Shown piece by piece: positions 9,064 to 20,687 of a DNA stretch of 64,000 bases; the first letter of the stretch is position 1; each line of letters begins with the position of its first letter. The position numbers were made by a program, and so were the translations under genes. The stretch lies in assembly GCF_000190435.1 (NCBI RefSeq), contig NC_015152.1, positions 1,060,458-1,124,457 on the forward strand, read 5' to 3'. This DNA is from Sphaerochaeta globosa str. Buddy (GTDB lineage: Bacteria > Spirochaetota > Spirochaetia > Sphaerochaetales > Sphaerochaetaceae). The notes beneath the pieces were generated by a model. It searched no databases and was not told the origin of the DNA. It worked only from the letters and a program-made list of their open reading frames with translations.

Positions 9064-9210
9064 AGGATGGTCGGTACATTTGTACTATCCAAACTAGTGG
9101 AAATACGACTTTTCAGTATTTCTGTCCCTTTTGTTCACCTGAAGTGGAGCATATCATACAATTGTAGAAAAAGTAGCAAACTTGTTCTAGAAACACAAGG
9201 AGGAAATGGT

Positions 9211-10512
9211 ATGAAAAAGACCATGTGTGTTGTTTTGGCACTTTTGTTGGTCGTCTCGTCTCTTGCATTTGCAGGTGGCAAGGCTGAGAGTGCTCCAGTG
9301 GCAGTGGACCCGAATGCTCCCGTAACTCTTACGGTATGGTGTTGGGACCCAATGTTTAATATCTTTGCGATGAATGAAGCAGCGAAGATCTATGCTGTCG
9401 ACCATCCCAATGTAACGGTCAACGTGGTGGAGACCCCTTGGAATGACCTGCAGCAGAAGCTTATCACCAGCTTGTCCGCAAATGCTGCCTCAAACCTTCC
9501 GGACATTATCCTGATGCAGGACAACGCCATCCAGAAGAACGTCATGACCTATCCAGAAGCCTATGTAACGCTTAATGGGAAAATGGATCTCTCCCAGTTT
9601 GCCCAATTCAAGGTAGATGTAGGGACCATCGATGGTAAGCAGTACGGTGTCCCGTTTGACAATGGAGCCACCGGCACATTCCTCAGAAGGGACATTGTTG
9701 AGAAAGCTGGTCTGAAAGTCAGCGACTTCAACGACATCACGTGGGAACGCTTCATCGAGCTTGGCAAAATCGTCAAGCAGAAGACCGGTATTGCTATGAT
9801 TTCCACCGTTGCCAACGAACCCGATTTCCCGATGCTGATGCTCCAGAGTGCTGGGACTTGGATGTTTGATGATGCAGGAAAAGCCTACATCAAAGACAAC
9901 AAAGTCCTGAAAGAAGCCCTACGCGTCACCAAGGAAATGGTTGAAAGTGGCGTCTGTATTCTCGTTCCCGATTGGAACGCCTATATTGCAACCCTGAACA
10001 ACGGGACCGTAGCTTCCACCATCAACGGCTGCTGGATCAGCGGTTCGATTCAGGCGGAGAAGAGCCAGAATGGCAAATGGGCAGTAACCAATACGCCCAG
10101 ATTCGCCAACATTTCCAGTTCCGTCAACTATTCCAGCCAGGGTGGATCAGGTTGGATGGTCATGGCCAACTCCAAGCAGGCCGATGTAGCCATCGACTTC
10201 CTGGCAAAGACCTTCGGTGGAAGCGTAGCGCTCTATGAGACCATTCTTCCTGCAAGCGGTGCTATCGCAACATGGTTGCCTGCCGCCAAGAGCCCGGTAT
10301 ATTCCACTCCCATCGAGTTCTTCGGTGGTCAGAAGATTTACGAGGACCTGGTCAACTATGCAGGTAAGGTTCCCAACGTTAAATATGGTGTATTCAACTA
10401 CGAAGCCCGCGATGCCATTGCCCGCGCGTTGAGTGAAGTCATGCAGGGTGGAGACATTGATGCCGCCCTTGCAACTGCACAGAAGAACGTAGAATTCTTG
10501 ATGAGCGAGTAG
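9211..10512 (+). CDS. Sugar ABC transporter solute-binding protein (CUT1 type)
   Basis: A 433-residue family-1 extracellular solute-binding protein. The signal peptide (MKKTMCVVLALLLVVSSLAFA) is followed by GGKAES and then PVTLTVWCWDPMFN, the usual first strand of carbohydrate-binding proteins. Later come NLPDIILMQD and a QGGSGWMVMANSKQ stretch typical of sugar binders. The start at 9211 has an AAGGAGGAAA ribosome site; an in-frame extension back to 8824 would run through the divergent kinase gene. It heads an operon with two permeases and lacZ, so a beta-galactoside is the expected ligand. No ATPase gene is present, so a shared ATPase encoded elsewhere is implied. Confidence 0.88.
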   Translation: MKKTMCVVLALLLVVSSLAFAGGKAESAPVAVDPNAPVTLTVWCWDPMFNIFAMNEAAKIYAVDHPNVTVNVVETPWNDLQQKLITSLSANAASNLPDIILMQDNAIQKNVMTYPEAYVTLNGKMDLSQFAQFKVDVGTIDGKQYGVPFDNGATGTFLRRDIVEKAGLKVSDFNDITWERFIELGKIVKQKTGIAMISTVANEPDFPMLMLQSAGTWMFDDAGKAYIKDNKVLKEALRVTKEMVESGVCILVPDWNAYIATLNNGTVASTINGCWISGSIQAEKSQNGKWAVTNTPRFANISSSVNYSSQGGSGWMVMANSKQADVAIDFLAKTFGGSVALYETILPASGAIATWLPAAKSPVYSTPIEFFGGQKIYEDLVNYAGKVPNVKYGVFNYEARDAIARALSEVMQGGDIDAALATAQKNVEFLMSE

Positions 10513-10529
10513 GAATCAACTAACGCATG

Positions 10530-10562
10530 CTCCGATACCGCTGTATACTGGCGGTACCGGAG
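10530..10562 (+). terminator. Intercistronic hairpin after the solute-binding-protein gene
   Basis: A 12-position stem (10530-10541 with 10551-10562, one A-C mismatch) and a 9-base loop, followed by TGTTTTG. It lies between the binding-protein gene and its first permease. Such hairpins usually cause partial termination or protect the upstream mRNA, giving excess binding protein. Confidence 0.55.
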
Positions 10563-10596
10563 TGTTTTGTTTGTGCATCGAAGAAGGGAAAGCATC

Positions 10597-11475
10597 ATGG
10601 CAAAGACATCACTGACAAAGAAAATCAACCTGTTTGGCTGGTTGTTTGTCATACCCGCAGCACTCTTTATTTTTATTCTGAATTTTTTTCCAATGATCAG
10701 CGCATTCCTGCTTTCCCTTCAGTCGGGGAGGGGGAATAATCTAAAATTCGCCGGGCTTAAGAATTATGCCCGCCTTTTTGAGGATGAGATGTTCCTTACC
10801 TCGGTGGGAAATGTCATCACCTACCTGGTGATCCAGGTTCCCATCATGCTTCTGTTGGCGCTCGTGCTTGCTTCGATGCTCAACGATCCGAAACTTAAGG
10901 GCAAGGGTATTTTCCGAACCCTTATTTTCCTGCCGTGTGCGACCAGCTTGGTCTCCTCGGCCATGATTTTCAAATCGTTCTTTTCCATCGATGGGATTGT
11001 GAATACCACACTCATCTCACTCGGTTTTCTCGAAGGCCCCATGAGCTGGTTGACCCATCCAGTCTGGGCCAAATTCGTCATCATCCTGACTATTACTTGG
11101 CGTTGGACCGGTTACAACACCGTATTCTATCTGGCAGGGCTGCAAAACATTGACCGTAGTGTGTATGAGGCTGCACGCATCGATGGAGCCTCAGCGTCCC
11201 GCCAATTCTTCAACATAACCATTCCACTGCTCAAACCAGTGATCCTGTTGACCACCATCATGTCCACCAATGGTACCCTGCAACTCTTCGACGAGGTGCG
11301 TAACATCACCAATGGAGGTCCGGGCATTGCGACGCTGTCCATCAGCCAATATATTTACAACCTCTCTTTCATGTATAATCCGCAGTTCGGCTATGCCGCT
11401 GCTGTGTCGTACGCAATTCTGGTTATGGTGGCTGTGCTTTCCTTCATCCAGATTAAAGTGGGGGACAAGCGATGA
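10597..11475 (+). CDS. Sugar ABC transporter permease 1 (MalF/UgpA type)
   Basis: A 292-residue inner-membrane permease with six hydrophobic helices. The cytoplasmic EAA loop that contacts the ATPase is visible near residues 190-215 (SVYEAARIDGASASRQFFNITIPLL). The ATG at 10597 has an AAGAAGGGA site upstream and was chosen over the earlier frame start at 10567. It is the second gene of the beta-galactoside-type importer operon and overlaps the next permease gene by 4 bases. Confidence 0.88.
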   Translation: MAKTSLTKKINLFGWLFVIPAALFIFILNFFPMISAFLLSLQSGRGNNLKFAGLKNYARLFEDEMFLTSVGNVITYLVIQVPIMLLLALVLASMLNDPKLKGKGIFRTLIFLPCATSLVSSAMIFKSFFSIDGIVNTTLISLGFLEGPMSWLTHPVWAKFVIILTITWRWTGYNTVFYLAGLQNIDRSVYEAARIDGASASRQFFNITIPLLKPVILLTTIMSTNGTLQLFDEVRNITNGGPGIATLSISQYIYNLSFMYNPQFGYAAAVSYAILVMVAVLSFIQIKVGDKR

Positions 11476-12284
11476 AAAAAATGAAAGTGTCAAAAATCGG
11501 AGCCTACGTGTTTCTTTCCATTATCTGTCTCTTCTCGGTATTCCCTTTCTATTTCATGATTGTCAGCTCGACCAACATGAGTGTGGATATTATCAAAGGA
11601 AGGCTTTTCTTTGGCACCCATCTGTTCGAGAATATCAAAACGCTTGCCTCCACCGTACGGTTGGGCAATGCTTTTTGGAACTCCATGCGCAATGCCTTGG
11701 CCAACACGGTGGTAAGCCTTTTGATTTGTTCGTTGGCCGGTTATGGCTTTCAGATTTATCGCGATAAGGGAAAGGACACCCTGATGGGGTTGTTGCTGCT
11801 TTCCATGATGGTTCCCTTTGCCGCCCTGATAGTTCCGCTGTTCCGCCTCTTCAGCCAAGCGAAGTTGCTGGATACGACCATCGGATTCATTCTTCCGACT
11901 ATCTCAACCGCTTTCTTGATTTTCTTCTTCCGCCAGAGTGCCGAGTCATTCCCCTTGGAAACCGTGCAGGCGGCCCGTGTGGACGGGCTGGGAGAGGTGG
12001 GGATTTTCTTCAGGATTTTTGTTCCGATTATGGCTCCGACGTTTGCAGCCGCTGCCATTGTTACCTTCATGGCAGCCTGGAACAATTATCTCTGGCCCTT
12101 GATTATCATGCAAAGTCAGGACAGTCAGACCATGCCCCTGCTTATCACAGGCCTCACCGCCGGCTATACTACAGACTATGGAATCCTGATGCTTTCGGTA
12201 ACCATCACGACCCTACCCACCCTGATCCTTTTCTTCACCCAGCAGAAGCGGTTTGTCGAGGGTGTTTTGGGTTCAGTCAAATAA
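11472..12284 (+). CDS. Sugar ABC transporter permease 2 (MalG/UgpE type)
   Basis: A 270-residue permease with six predicted membrane helices and the EAA loop LETVQAARVDGLGEVGIFF followed by IFVPIMAP near residues 160-190. The start overlaps the stop of the upstream permease in an ATGA arrangement, so the two are translationally coupled. Together they form the membrane channel of the importer whose binding protein is encoded at 9211. LacZ follows after 18 bases. Confidence 0.88.
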   Translation: MKKMKVSKIGAYVFLSIICLFSVFPFYFMIVSSTNMSVDIIKGRLFFGTHLFENIKTLASTVRLGNAFWNSMRNALANTVVSLLICSLAGYGFQIYRDKGKDTLMGLLLLSMMVPFAALIVPLFRLFSQAKLLDTTIGFILPTISTAFLIFFFRQSAESFPLETVQAARVDGLGEVGIFFRIFVPIMAPTFAAAAIVTFMAAWNNYLWPLIIMQSQDSQTMPLLITGLTAGYTTDYGILMLSVTITTLPTLILFFTQQKRFVEGVLGSVK

Positions 12285-15449
<3,165 letters not shown>

Positions 15450-15455
15450 AGACTT

Positions 15456-15481
15456 GCATCCTGCCCCAAAAGGCAGGATGC
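15456..15481 (+). terminator. Hairpin at the end of the lacZ operon
   Basis: A perfect 10-bp stem GCATCCTGCC (15456-15465) with GGCAGGATGC (15472-15481) and a 6-base loop, starting 6 bases after the lacZ stop. No T-run follows, so it may only partly stop transcription before the peroxidase gene at 15505. Confidence 0.55.
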
Positions 15482-15504
15482 TGTACGTAAGAGAGGAACA
15501 GACC

Positions 15505-16050
15505 ATGCAACTATACGATATAACGGTTTCAGCAATGGATGGAAAAGCAGTCCAGCTTTCTGTGTTTCAGGGCAAGGTCCTATTGATCATCAATACTGCG
15601 ACCCACTGTGGCTTCACTCCCCAATATGACGAGCTGGAAAAACTCTATAAGCAGTACAAGGACCAAGGTCTGGAAATTCTCGACTTCCCCTGCAACCAGT
15701 TCAAGGAACAGGCACCGGGCAGTATCGAGGAGATCAACCAGTTCTGTTCGCTCAATTTCGGCACCACCTTCAAGCGGTTTGCAAAATTGGAGGTCAATGG
15801 GGAGTATGAACACCCTCTGTTTACGTTCCTTAAATCCAAGAAAGGCTTTGCCGGCTTCAATCCTTTGCATGAGAAGAGTGCCCGCCTTACTGAGCGCATG
15901 CGTGCAGCAGACCCTGAGTTTGAGAAGGATAGTTCGATCAAATGGAACTTCACCAAGTTTCTCATCGACCGCAGCGGTGTAGTGGTTGAGCGCTTTGAGC
16001 CGACTACGTTCATGAGTGAGATCGAAGAGAAGGTGAAGGCTTTACTGTGA
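15505..16050 (+). CDS. Glutathione peroxidase-family thiol peroxidase (copy 1)
   Basis: A 181-residue cytoplasmic peroxidase that reduces hydroperoxides, in bacteria usually with thioredoxin. The catalytic tetrad is visible: Cys35 (NTATHCGFTPQY, Cys in place of selenocysteine), Gln65 (FPCNQF), Trp147 and Asn148 (KWNFTKFLIDRSG). The start at 15505 gives the normal family length; the frame upstream overlaps lacZ. A paralogue of identical length lies at 19260-19805, beyond the Fic gene and a decayed transposase. It follows lacZ across a hairpin and may be partly co-transcribed with it. Confidence 0.92.
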   Translation: MQLYDITVSAMDGKAVQLSVFQGKVLLIINTATHCGFTPQYDELEKLYKQYKDQGLEILDFPCNQFKEQAPGSIEEINQFCSLNFGTTFKRFAKLEVNGEYEHPLFTFLKSKKGFAGFNPLHEKSARLTERMRAADPEFEKDSSIKWNFTKFLIDRSGVVVERFEPTTFMSEIEEKVKALL

Positions 16051-16082
16051 TGGTCCTGCCTGTTACCGGGTACATTGCATAG

Positions 16083-17498
16083 TTATTCAACAAAGAGTTG
16101 GGCGTATAGTTGCTCGAAAGTGTCAATCTGGGTTTGTGATAGAGCATGAAATTCTTTTTCTTGTGCCCGTTTGGACAGTTTTCCTACGTTTTGTGATAGA
16201 AAATTGTAAAGCAGGAATACAGTAGTGTCGGGCATTTCGATACCATCTTGTACTGTTTTTCTGAATGTATCATAGCGCACAAGAAAGTGTGCCTCTTCAG
16301 GGAGGTCATGCTCTATTGTTTCCTTGACACACCGATAGAGAAAGACAGCGTGCTCAGTGGCATCAAAGTAACGGTAATAGTCGATGGTATCATTGAGAAC
16401 CTGTACAGTATAATCTTTCGTTGCTTTCCATTTGATGAAGGGTAGAATTGCTAGTGAATAGCTTCTTAAGACTGCTCCATATTCAGTTATTCGGTGTAAC
16501 ATCGAACTTGACACTGGAAATATCATACCTGGGGGGTTATACCCATTTTCTGCCAGAATATAATGGATAAGGTACCGATGAACACGTCCATTCCCATCCA
16601 CAAATGGGTGGATATAGACAAATCCAAAAGCAATTGCGGTAGCAGCACAGACAGGGTCTAATTGATGTGTGACTTTTTTGCTATATGCAACCAATCCACG
16701 TATCAAGGAATCAATATCCTCATTCTTTGCGCTGATATGTTCCACAATAGGTATTCCTGAGTCTCTATCATGTTCACCAATAAAGCCACCTGAATCCCTA
16801 TACCCAATTTTCACAAAACGGCTGTTTCCGATTACAATGTTTTGAAGACGGACAAGTTCTTCATTGGTGATGGGTGACTTCCCGGCTTCACGAATCGCAT
16901 TGCCCCATCGCATGATTCTATCGTGGGGAGGCGTTTCATTTTCAATGGCAAAACTTGCTTGTGAATCTTTCAAAAGGAGAAATGCAGCAGCACGGGCAAC
17001 TACATCCTTGGGACTATTCGACGAAATGAGAAGGGCTTTCTCTTTGAGATTCATGGAGATGTATGCATCTAATTCCTCGGTTCGTCGTATGAGAGGGCAA
17101 AAATCCGGAGTTCCTGGCAGATTGTTTACAACTCGATGTCGCTTTGATTTCTCCCCAGTTACAGCCAACTGCTGCAGAGGATCAAGAACATGTACATAGT
17201 TACCGCTTTGTGCATCGCTCAGATCGAGGAGTGTTCCCATCAACCATTCATAGAGGAACCAAATTCGTCTGCTATAGGCTCCCGTTATTGATTCCTGAAC
17301 CATCTTCCGTATTTCGTCCGGTTCAAGTAGTTCGAATAATTTCTTGAGAACACCTAAATCAACACCTTCATATTTTAATGCAAAAGCAAGATGTCCTTTT
17401 ACGGAATTTTCCGGCTGATGCCTAGGCGTGAGCAGATGCCAACCATTCTCTTTTACAATGGAGGCTCTTGCAAAATAGCAAATGCCTGATATTTTCAT
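16083..17498 (-). CDS. Fic-domain AMP-transferase-like protein
   Basis: A 471-residue protein with the complete Fic active-site motif HPFVDGNGRVHR at residues 297-308, which in characterised Fic enzymes binds ATP and transfers AMP to a hydroxyl side chain of a target. The inhibitory helix motif (S/T)xxxE(G/N) is present upstream as S182-FAI-E186-N187, so self-inhibition through Glu186 is expected. The first 150 residues and the last 150 match no family I recognise and may provide oligomer or target contacts. No antitoxin-size gene is adjacent. It is convergent with the first peroxidase gene and divergent from the decayed transposase. The ribosome site is weak. It was probably acquired horizontally. 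Confidence 0.85.
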   Translation of the reverse strand: MKISGICYFARASIVKENGWHLLTPRHQPENSVKGHLAFALKYEGVDLGVLKKLFELLEPDEIRKMVQESITGAYSRRIWFLYEWLMGTLLDLSDAQSGNYVHVLDPLQQLAVTGEKSKRHRVVNNLPGTPDFCPLIRRTEELDAYISMNLKEKALLISSNSPKDVVARAAAFLLLKDSQASFAIENETPPHDRIMRWGNAIREAGKSPITNEELVRLQNIVIGNSRFVKIGYRDSGGFIGEHDRDSGIPIVEHISAKNEDIDSLIRGLVAYSKKVTHQLDPVCAATAIAFGFVYIHPFVDGNGRVHRYLIHYILAENGYNPPGMIFPVSSSMLHRITEYGAVLRSYSLAILPFIKWKATKDYTVQVLNDTIDYYRYFDATEHAVFLYRCVKETIEHDLPEEAHFLVRYDTFRKTVQDGIEMPDTTVFLLYNFLSQNVGKLSKRAQEKEFHALSQTQIDTFEQLYAQLFVE

Positions 17499-17575
17499 TC
17501 TTCTGAGCTACTTGAGGCAGCTTCAGAAGCTCATCCTTGCTGCAAACAAGCACGTTATTTGGATATTTGTATAGA

Positions 17576-17640
17576 AATGGACCTGACAATCCTTTATAAT
17601 ATGATTAACTACAAACAATTAGAAGGAGAGCAGGTCCATT
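17576..17640. repeat. 10-bp inverted repeat in front of the decayed transposase
   Basis: AATGGACCTG (17576-17585) and CAGGTCCATT (17631-17640) are perfect inverted copies 45 bases apart. They frame the leader of the transposase pseudogene and include its likely start region. They may be part of the element's left end or a leader hairpin. No matching right end was found immediately after 18746. Confidence 0.5.
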
Positions 17641-18746
17641 AAAAGCATAGCAGAAATCCTCGGCGGTTGCCAGATGGTATTCGGTATTTCTTTCGACATC
17701 CAAGAGGTTTTCGAAGGGTATGTGACCGCCGAACACCGTACGTTCATCCAGATGCTGCAGGTGCTAGAGGAATTCCTGCCGGCGTGCGACGGCAAGGCAA
17801 GCCTGCTTGGGCGCAAAGGCTATGATGAGACGGCGATGATCCGTTCGGCCCTGGCCAAGCAGTTTTTCAAGATTCCCACCGTCACCTCGCTTCGCAACCG
17901 CCTGCTCAGCGATCCGTCGCTGCGGCAGGTCTGCGGGTTCACCTCCGTACCGAGTGAGGCCACCTTCAGCAGGAAATTTGGCATCCATGCACGCCAAAAA
18001 CTCATGGAGAAGGCGCTGGGCCCCCTGGTAAGCTCTATCTGGACGGCCGCATCGTGGGTCATGTCAGCCGGGACTCCACAGCCATCGAGGCGCGCGAGAA
18101 GGCCGTGAACCAGAAGAAGGAAGTAATCCCGAGGGGGAAACCCGGCAGGCCCAGGAAAGGCTCTGAGTCGAAAACCAAGAAGCAAAACGTTCTGCAGAAG
18201 CAACTTGGCCAGACTGCCGAACAGCAGTTCGAGGAATTGACTCCCCAGTGCAGCTGGGGAGCAAGCGCAACAGCAGGGGCAACCGCAACTATGGAAAGGC
18301 TACAAGCTCACCTGGATGTCACGCACAGCGGCATCCCGTTCAGCACCATCGTCACGGGTGCCAACGTACATGACAGCCAAGCGGCGATTCCCTTGGAGCG
18401 GATGACCGGGCAGCGGATCAAACACCTGTACTCGCTGATGGACAGCGCCTACGATGCAAAGCCCATCAAGGACTTCATCATCGGAAACGGCAGGATGCCC
18501 ATCATCGACCCGAACAAGCGGCGCAAGCAGCAACGGGTCCTCTCCCCCTCTGAAAAGCAGCGGTTCAGGATCCGTTCGACCGTGGAGAGGTCCAACTCCC
18601 ACCTGAAGGATTGGCTTATTCCGCCGAAGATCATGGTCAGGGGGACGGAGAAGGTCTCCCACTGCCTGATGACCGGCGTGCTGTGCCTTGCTGCAATCAA
18701 GATACTGCAGTATTGCATCCTGCCGGGCATCCAGAAAACTGCGTAA
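17638..18746 (+). pseudogene. DDE transposase (IS4/IS5 superfamily), broken by several frameshifts
   Basis: Two reading frames together encode one transposase of about 370 residues. The first (to about 18029) has VPSEATFSRKFG; the second (from about 18030) has the catalytic pieces GHVSRDSTAIEAREKA, YSLMDSAYDA and RSTVERSNSHLKD. The frames are joined by a missing base near 18028. Inside the second frame, residues between CSWG and HLDV are scrambled: reading with single missing bases near 18258, 18293 and 18308 restores SKRNSRGNRNY, then KGYKL, then HLDV as in the family. The three losses cancel out, so the frame stays open. An AAGGAG site lies 9 bases upstream of an ATT, not an ATG. The copy is almost certainly inactive. 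Confidence 0.85.
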
Positions 18747-19177
18747 CACCACAAAGAGCAATGATGCATTAGCCTATCGTGGGGTAGGTGTGTCTTCTTG
18801 CACTCGATTATCGATGGACCGGGCGTATTTACTCGTTTGAAGCCCTTGATTGGACGGTTCGCTCCTCTTAATCAATGGTATTAGTATCGTCGGATGGATT
18901 CAATTTCTCAATGAATCCTCATTTTGCAAGAGCCTCAATGGTGTGCTTCGTTCCAATTGCTATTTTTATTATAGGAAATGGGCAAGGAAGGTTGTATGCA
19001 TCGATAAGGGCTGCATATCCGACCGGGGTGCCCCTTTCGGGAAGTGTGAATTCATGAAAAACGATTACTGGACCTGAAAAACGATTATATTCATGCCTTT
19101 TTATGAAAAATCATTACATTTTTCTTGCAGTGAATATGCATACATGTGAGAGATAGGGAAAATTCATACTATAACAC
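18747..19177. other. Intergenic stretch without a convincing gene
   Basis: About 430 bases between the transposase pseudogene and the promoter of the second peroxidase. Two overlapping short plus-strand frames (18850-19077 and 18875-19057, 75 and 60 codons) have no ribosome site or recognisable family. The stretch probably holds remnants of mobile DNA plus the direct repeats at 19055-19116. Confidence 0.6.
19055..19116 (+). repeat. Three direct copies of a 13-base motif upstream of the second peroxidase
   Basis: TGAAAAACGATTA occurs exactly at 19055-19067 and 19075-19087 (20-base period). A third copy with two changes, TGAAAAATCATTA, lies at 19104-19116. They sit about 60-120 bases upstream of a strong promoter and could be activator or repressor sites. 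Chance in A-rich DNA cannot be excluded. Confidence 0.5.
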
Positions 19178-19206
19178 TTGACAAATTATATGGTGGTGAG
19201 TAGTAT
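19178..19206 (+). promoter_or_regulatory. Strong sigma70-type promoter of the second peroxidase gene
   Basis: A consensus -35 (TTGACA, 19178-19183), a 17-base spacer and TAGTAT (19201-19206) as the -10. It is about 50 bases upstream of the ATG at 19260, which has an AAAAGGAGGAG ribosome site. Confidence 0.75.
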
Positions 19207-19259
19207 AGAAATATAAGTTGTGAAAAATTAAATAGTAAACGATATAAAAGGAGGAGCAC

Positions 19260-19805
19260 ATGAGTGTATATGATTACACCGTACGCGGAAGAAAAGGAGA
19301 GGAAGTAAAACTCTCCACCTATAAGGGCAACGTGCTCTTGATCGTAAATACTGCAACTCAGTGTGGGTTTACCCCCGAATACACTGAGCTTGAGAAATTG
19401 TATGAAGCATACAGGGCGAAGGGCTTTGAGATCTTGGACTTCCCCTGCAACCAGTTCGATGGGCAAGCTCCTGAGTCGATTGAGGAGATCCACGAAATCT
19501 GTACGCTGAAGTTCGGTACCCAGTTTCCCCAGTTCGGGAAGGTTGATGTCAACGGTGAAGGTGCAATCCCGTTGTACAAATACCTGAAGGACAAGAAGGG
19601 ATTCGCAGGGTTCGACATGAGCCACAAGATCGCCCCCATTCTTGATGGAATCCTGCGCAAAGCAAACCCTGAATATGAGAAGAGCAGTGAGATCAAGTGG
19701 AACTTTACCAAGTTCCTCATTGACCGCAACGGTGAAGTTGTTTCCCGTTTTGAACCTTCTTACGACCTGGGCAAGGTAGCCAAGGCCATCGAGAAACTTT
19801 TGTAA
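19260..19805 (+). CDS. Glutathione peroxidase-family thiol peroxidase (copy 2)
   Basis: 181 residues, the same length as the product of 15505-16050, with Cys35 (NTATQCGFTPEY), Gln65 (FPCNQF), Trp147 and Asn148 all conserved. Unlike copy 1 it has its own near-consensus promoter, a very good ribosome site and a rho-independent terminator, so it forms a strongly expressed single-gene unit. The two copies share most of the catalytic core but differ elsewhere (for example GFAGFDMSHK here, GFAGFNPLHE in copy 1), so the duplication is not recent. Confidence 0.93.
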   Translation: MSVYDYTVRGRKGEEVKLSTYKGNVLLIVNTATQCGFTPEYTELEKLYEAYRAKGFEILDFPCNQFDGQAPESIEEIHEICTLKFGTQFPQFGKVDVNGEGAIPLYKYLKDKKGFAGFDMSHKIAPILDGILRKANPEYEKSSEIKWNFTKFLIDRNGEVVSRFEPSYDLGKVAKAIEKLL

Positions 19806-19838
19806 CACTCCAAACACACACAGTAAATCTCCATTTTT

Positions 19839-19875
19839 CGACGTTGCCTTTGCCAGAGGGCAGCGTCGATTTTTT
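19839..19875 (+). terminator. Rho-independent terminator of the second peroxidase gene
   Basis: A stem formed by CGACGTTGCCT (19839-19849) and its near-complement ending at 19868 (one G-U pair and one bulge), followed by six T residues (19870-19875). Confidence 0.8.
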
Positions 19876-19877
19876 GC

Positions 19878-20552
19878 TCATCGTTCCAGCTCTGCATAGA
19901 GTAGTGTTGCACAATAGATCAGCCTAGCCATATCCTTCTCACCAATCTTGCCTTTGAACAGGAGTAACCTTTCATTCGCCTCAGCAACAGCCTGTACCAA
20001 AGGTTTCGGTTTAGCGTTAGAGATCTCTTGAACTGAGGCATACCCACCCTCAAACAACAGACATGCAAAGAGAGGACTCACCCATTGTATGCGGGAAAGG
20101 TCGCATAGGCACGCCAGGGAGGTAAGTGCCTCCATTCCTACTCCCAGCTTGGAGGAAAGGACCTCCCGCTCCTTTTTCAGGTGTGCTGCATTCCAGTAGG
20201 AAAAACTATCGCCGAGCCCTATCGCTTGCAGCGCTGCAAGAGGACCTGCCTCCTGGTTTGCATATTCTATAAGCCGCACCGGTTTTGGCAGGCAGCCATT
20301 GAGCACGCGATTCAGCAACTTCAGATAGCCACTTTCGATACTGCTCTCCTTGCTGAGTTTTTCGATTGCTTTAGCATTGCCAAGTCGAGCTCTCAGCTCG
20401 GCGAGTGTAGTAATTCCCAAGGAGTGGATTTTCAGAAAGTTCTCGTCCAGGGCCTCTCTGAGTGAAAGGTGACTGGGGATGAGGTTTTCCTCACTCAGGC
20501 GATGTTTCAGAAAATGGAGATCAAGCTTTGAGAAATCCAAATAGTAGCCCAT
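19878..20552 (-). CDS. DUF4332-like helix-hairpin-helix protein
   Basis: A 224-residue soluble protein. The pattern LGITTLAELRARLGNAKAIE, then LSKESSIESGYLKLLNRVLNG, resembles the DUF4332 helix-hairpin-helix repeats, and a second similar part lies in residues 130-205 (LGVGMEALTSLACLCDLSRI, then GGYASVQEISNA). Such folds bind DNA or partner proteins, but the role of this family is unknown. The start at 20552 (MGYYLDFSKL) has GGGAGG six bases upstream and is preferred to the in-frame ATG at 20597. It is divergent from the NamZ/NagZ operon and shares a 135-base control region with it. Confidence 0.6.
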   Translation of the reverse strand: MGYYLDFSKLDLHFLKHRLSEENLIPSHLSLREALDENFLKIHSLGITTLAELRARLGNAKAIEKLSKESSIESGYLKLLNRVLNGCLPKPVRLIEYANQEAGPLAALQAIGLGDSFSYWNAAHLKKEREVLSSKLGVGMEALTSLACLCDLSRIQWVSPLFACLLFEGGYASVQEISNAKPKPLVQAVAEANERLLLFKGKIGEKDMARLIYCATLLYAELER

Positions 20553-20687
20553 GAGAAACCTCCCTGTATAAGGTTTGGTATACAGTAGGTTCAGCATCTG
20601 GACAAGAGTTCCTGCGTGGTATCATGCTTGCTTGAGCTTGCTCAGAGCACGGTTGTGGTCTAGGATGGCTGAAGGGGGAAGTCTGCA

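Noticed and set aside
8824-9210. N-terminal extension of the binding-protein frame back to 8824
   Set aside because: It would run through the divergent kinase gene, and the ATG at 9211 has a strong ribosome site followed by a signal peptide.
19069-19076. TGGACCTG as the right end of the decayed IS element
   Set aside because: Only eight bases match, and they lie 320 bases beyond the end of the transposase frame; kept only as a note under the inverted repeat.
18850-19077. Small open frames between the transposase and the second peroxidase as genes
   Set aside because: No ribosome site, no recognised family, and overlap in two frames.
19055-19116. Direct repeats as a CRISPR array
   Set aside because: The repeat is 13 bases with 7- and 16-base gaps and only three copies, which does not fit CRISPR dimensions, and no cas genes are present.
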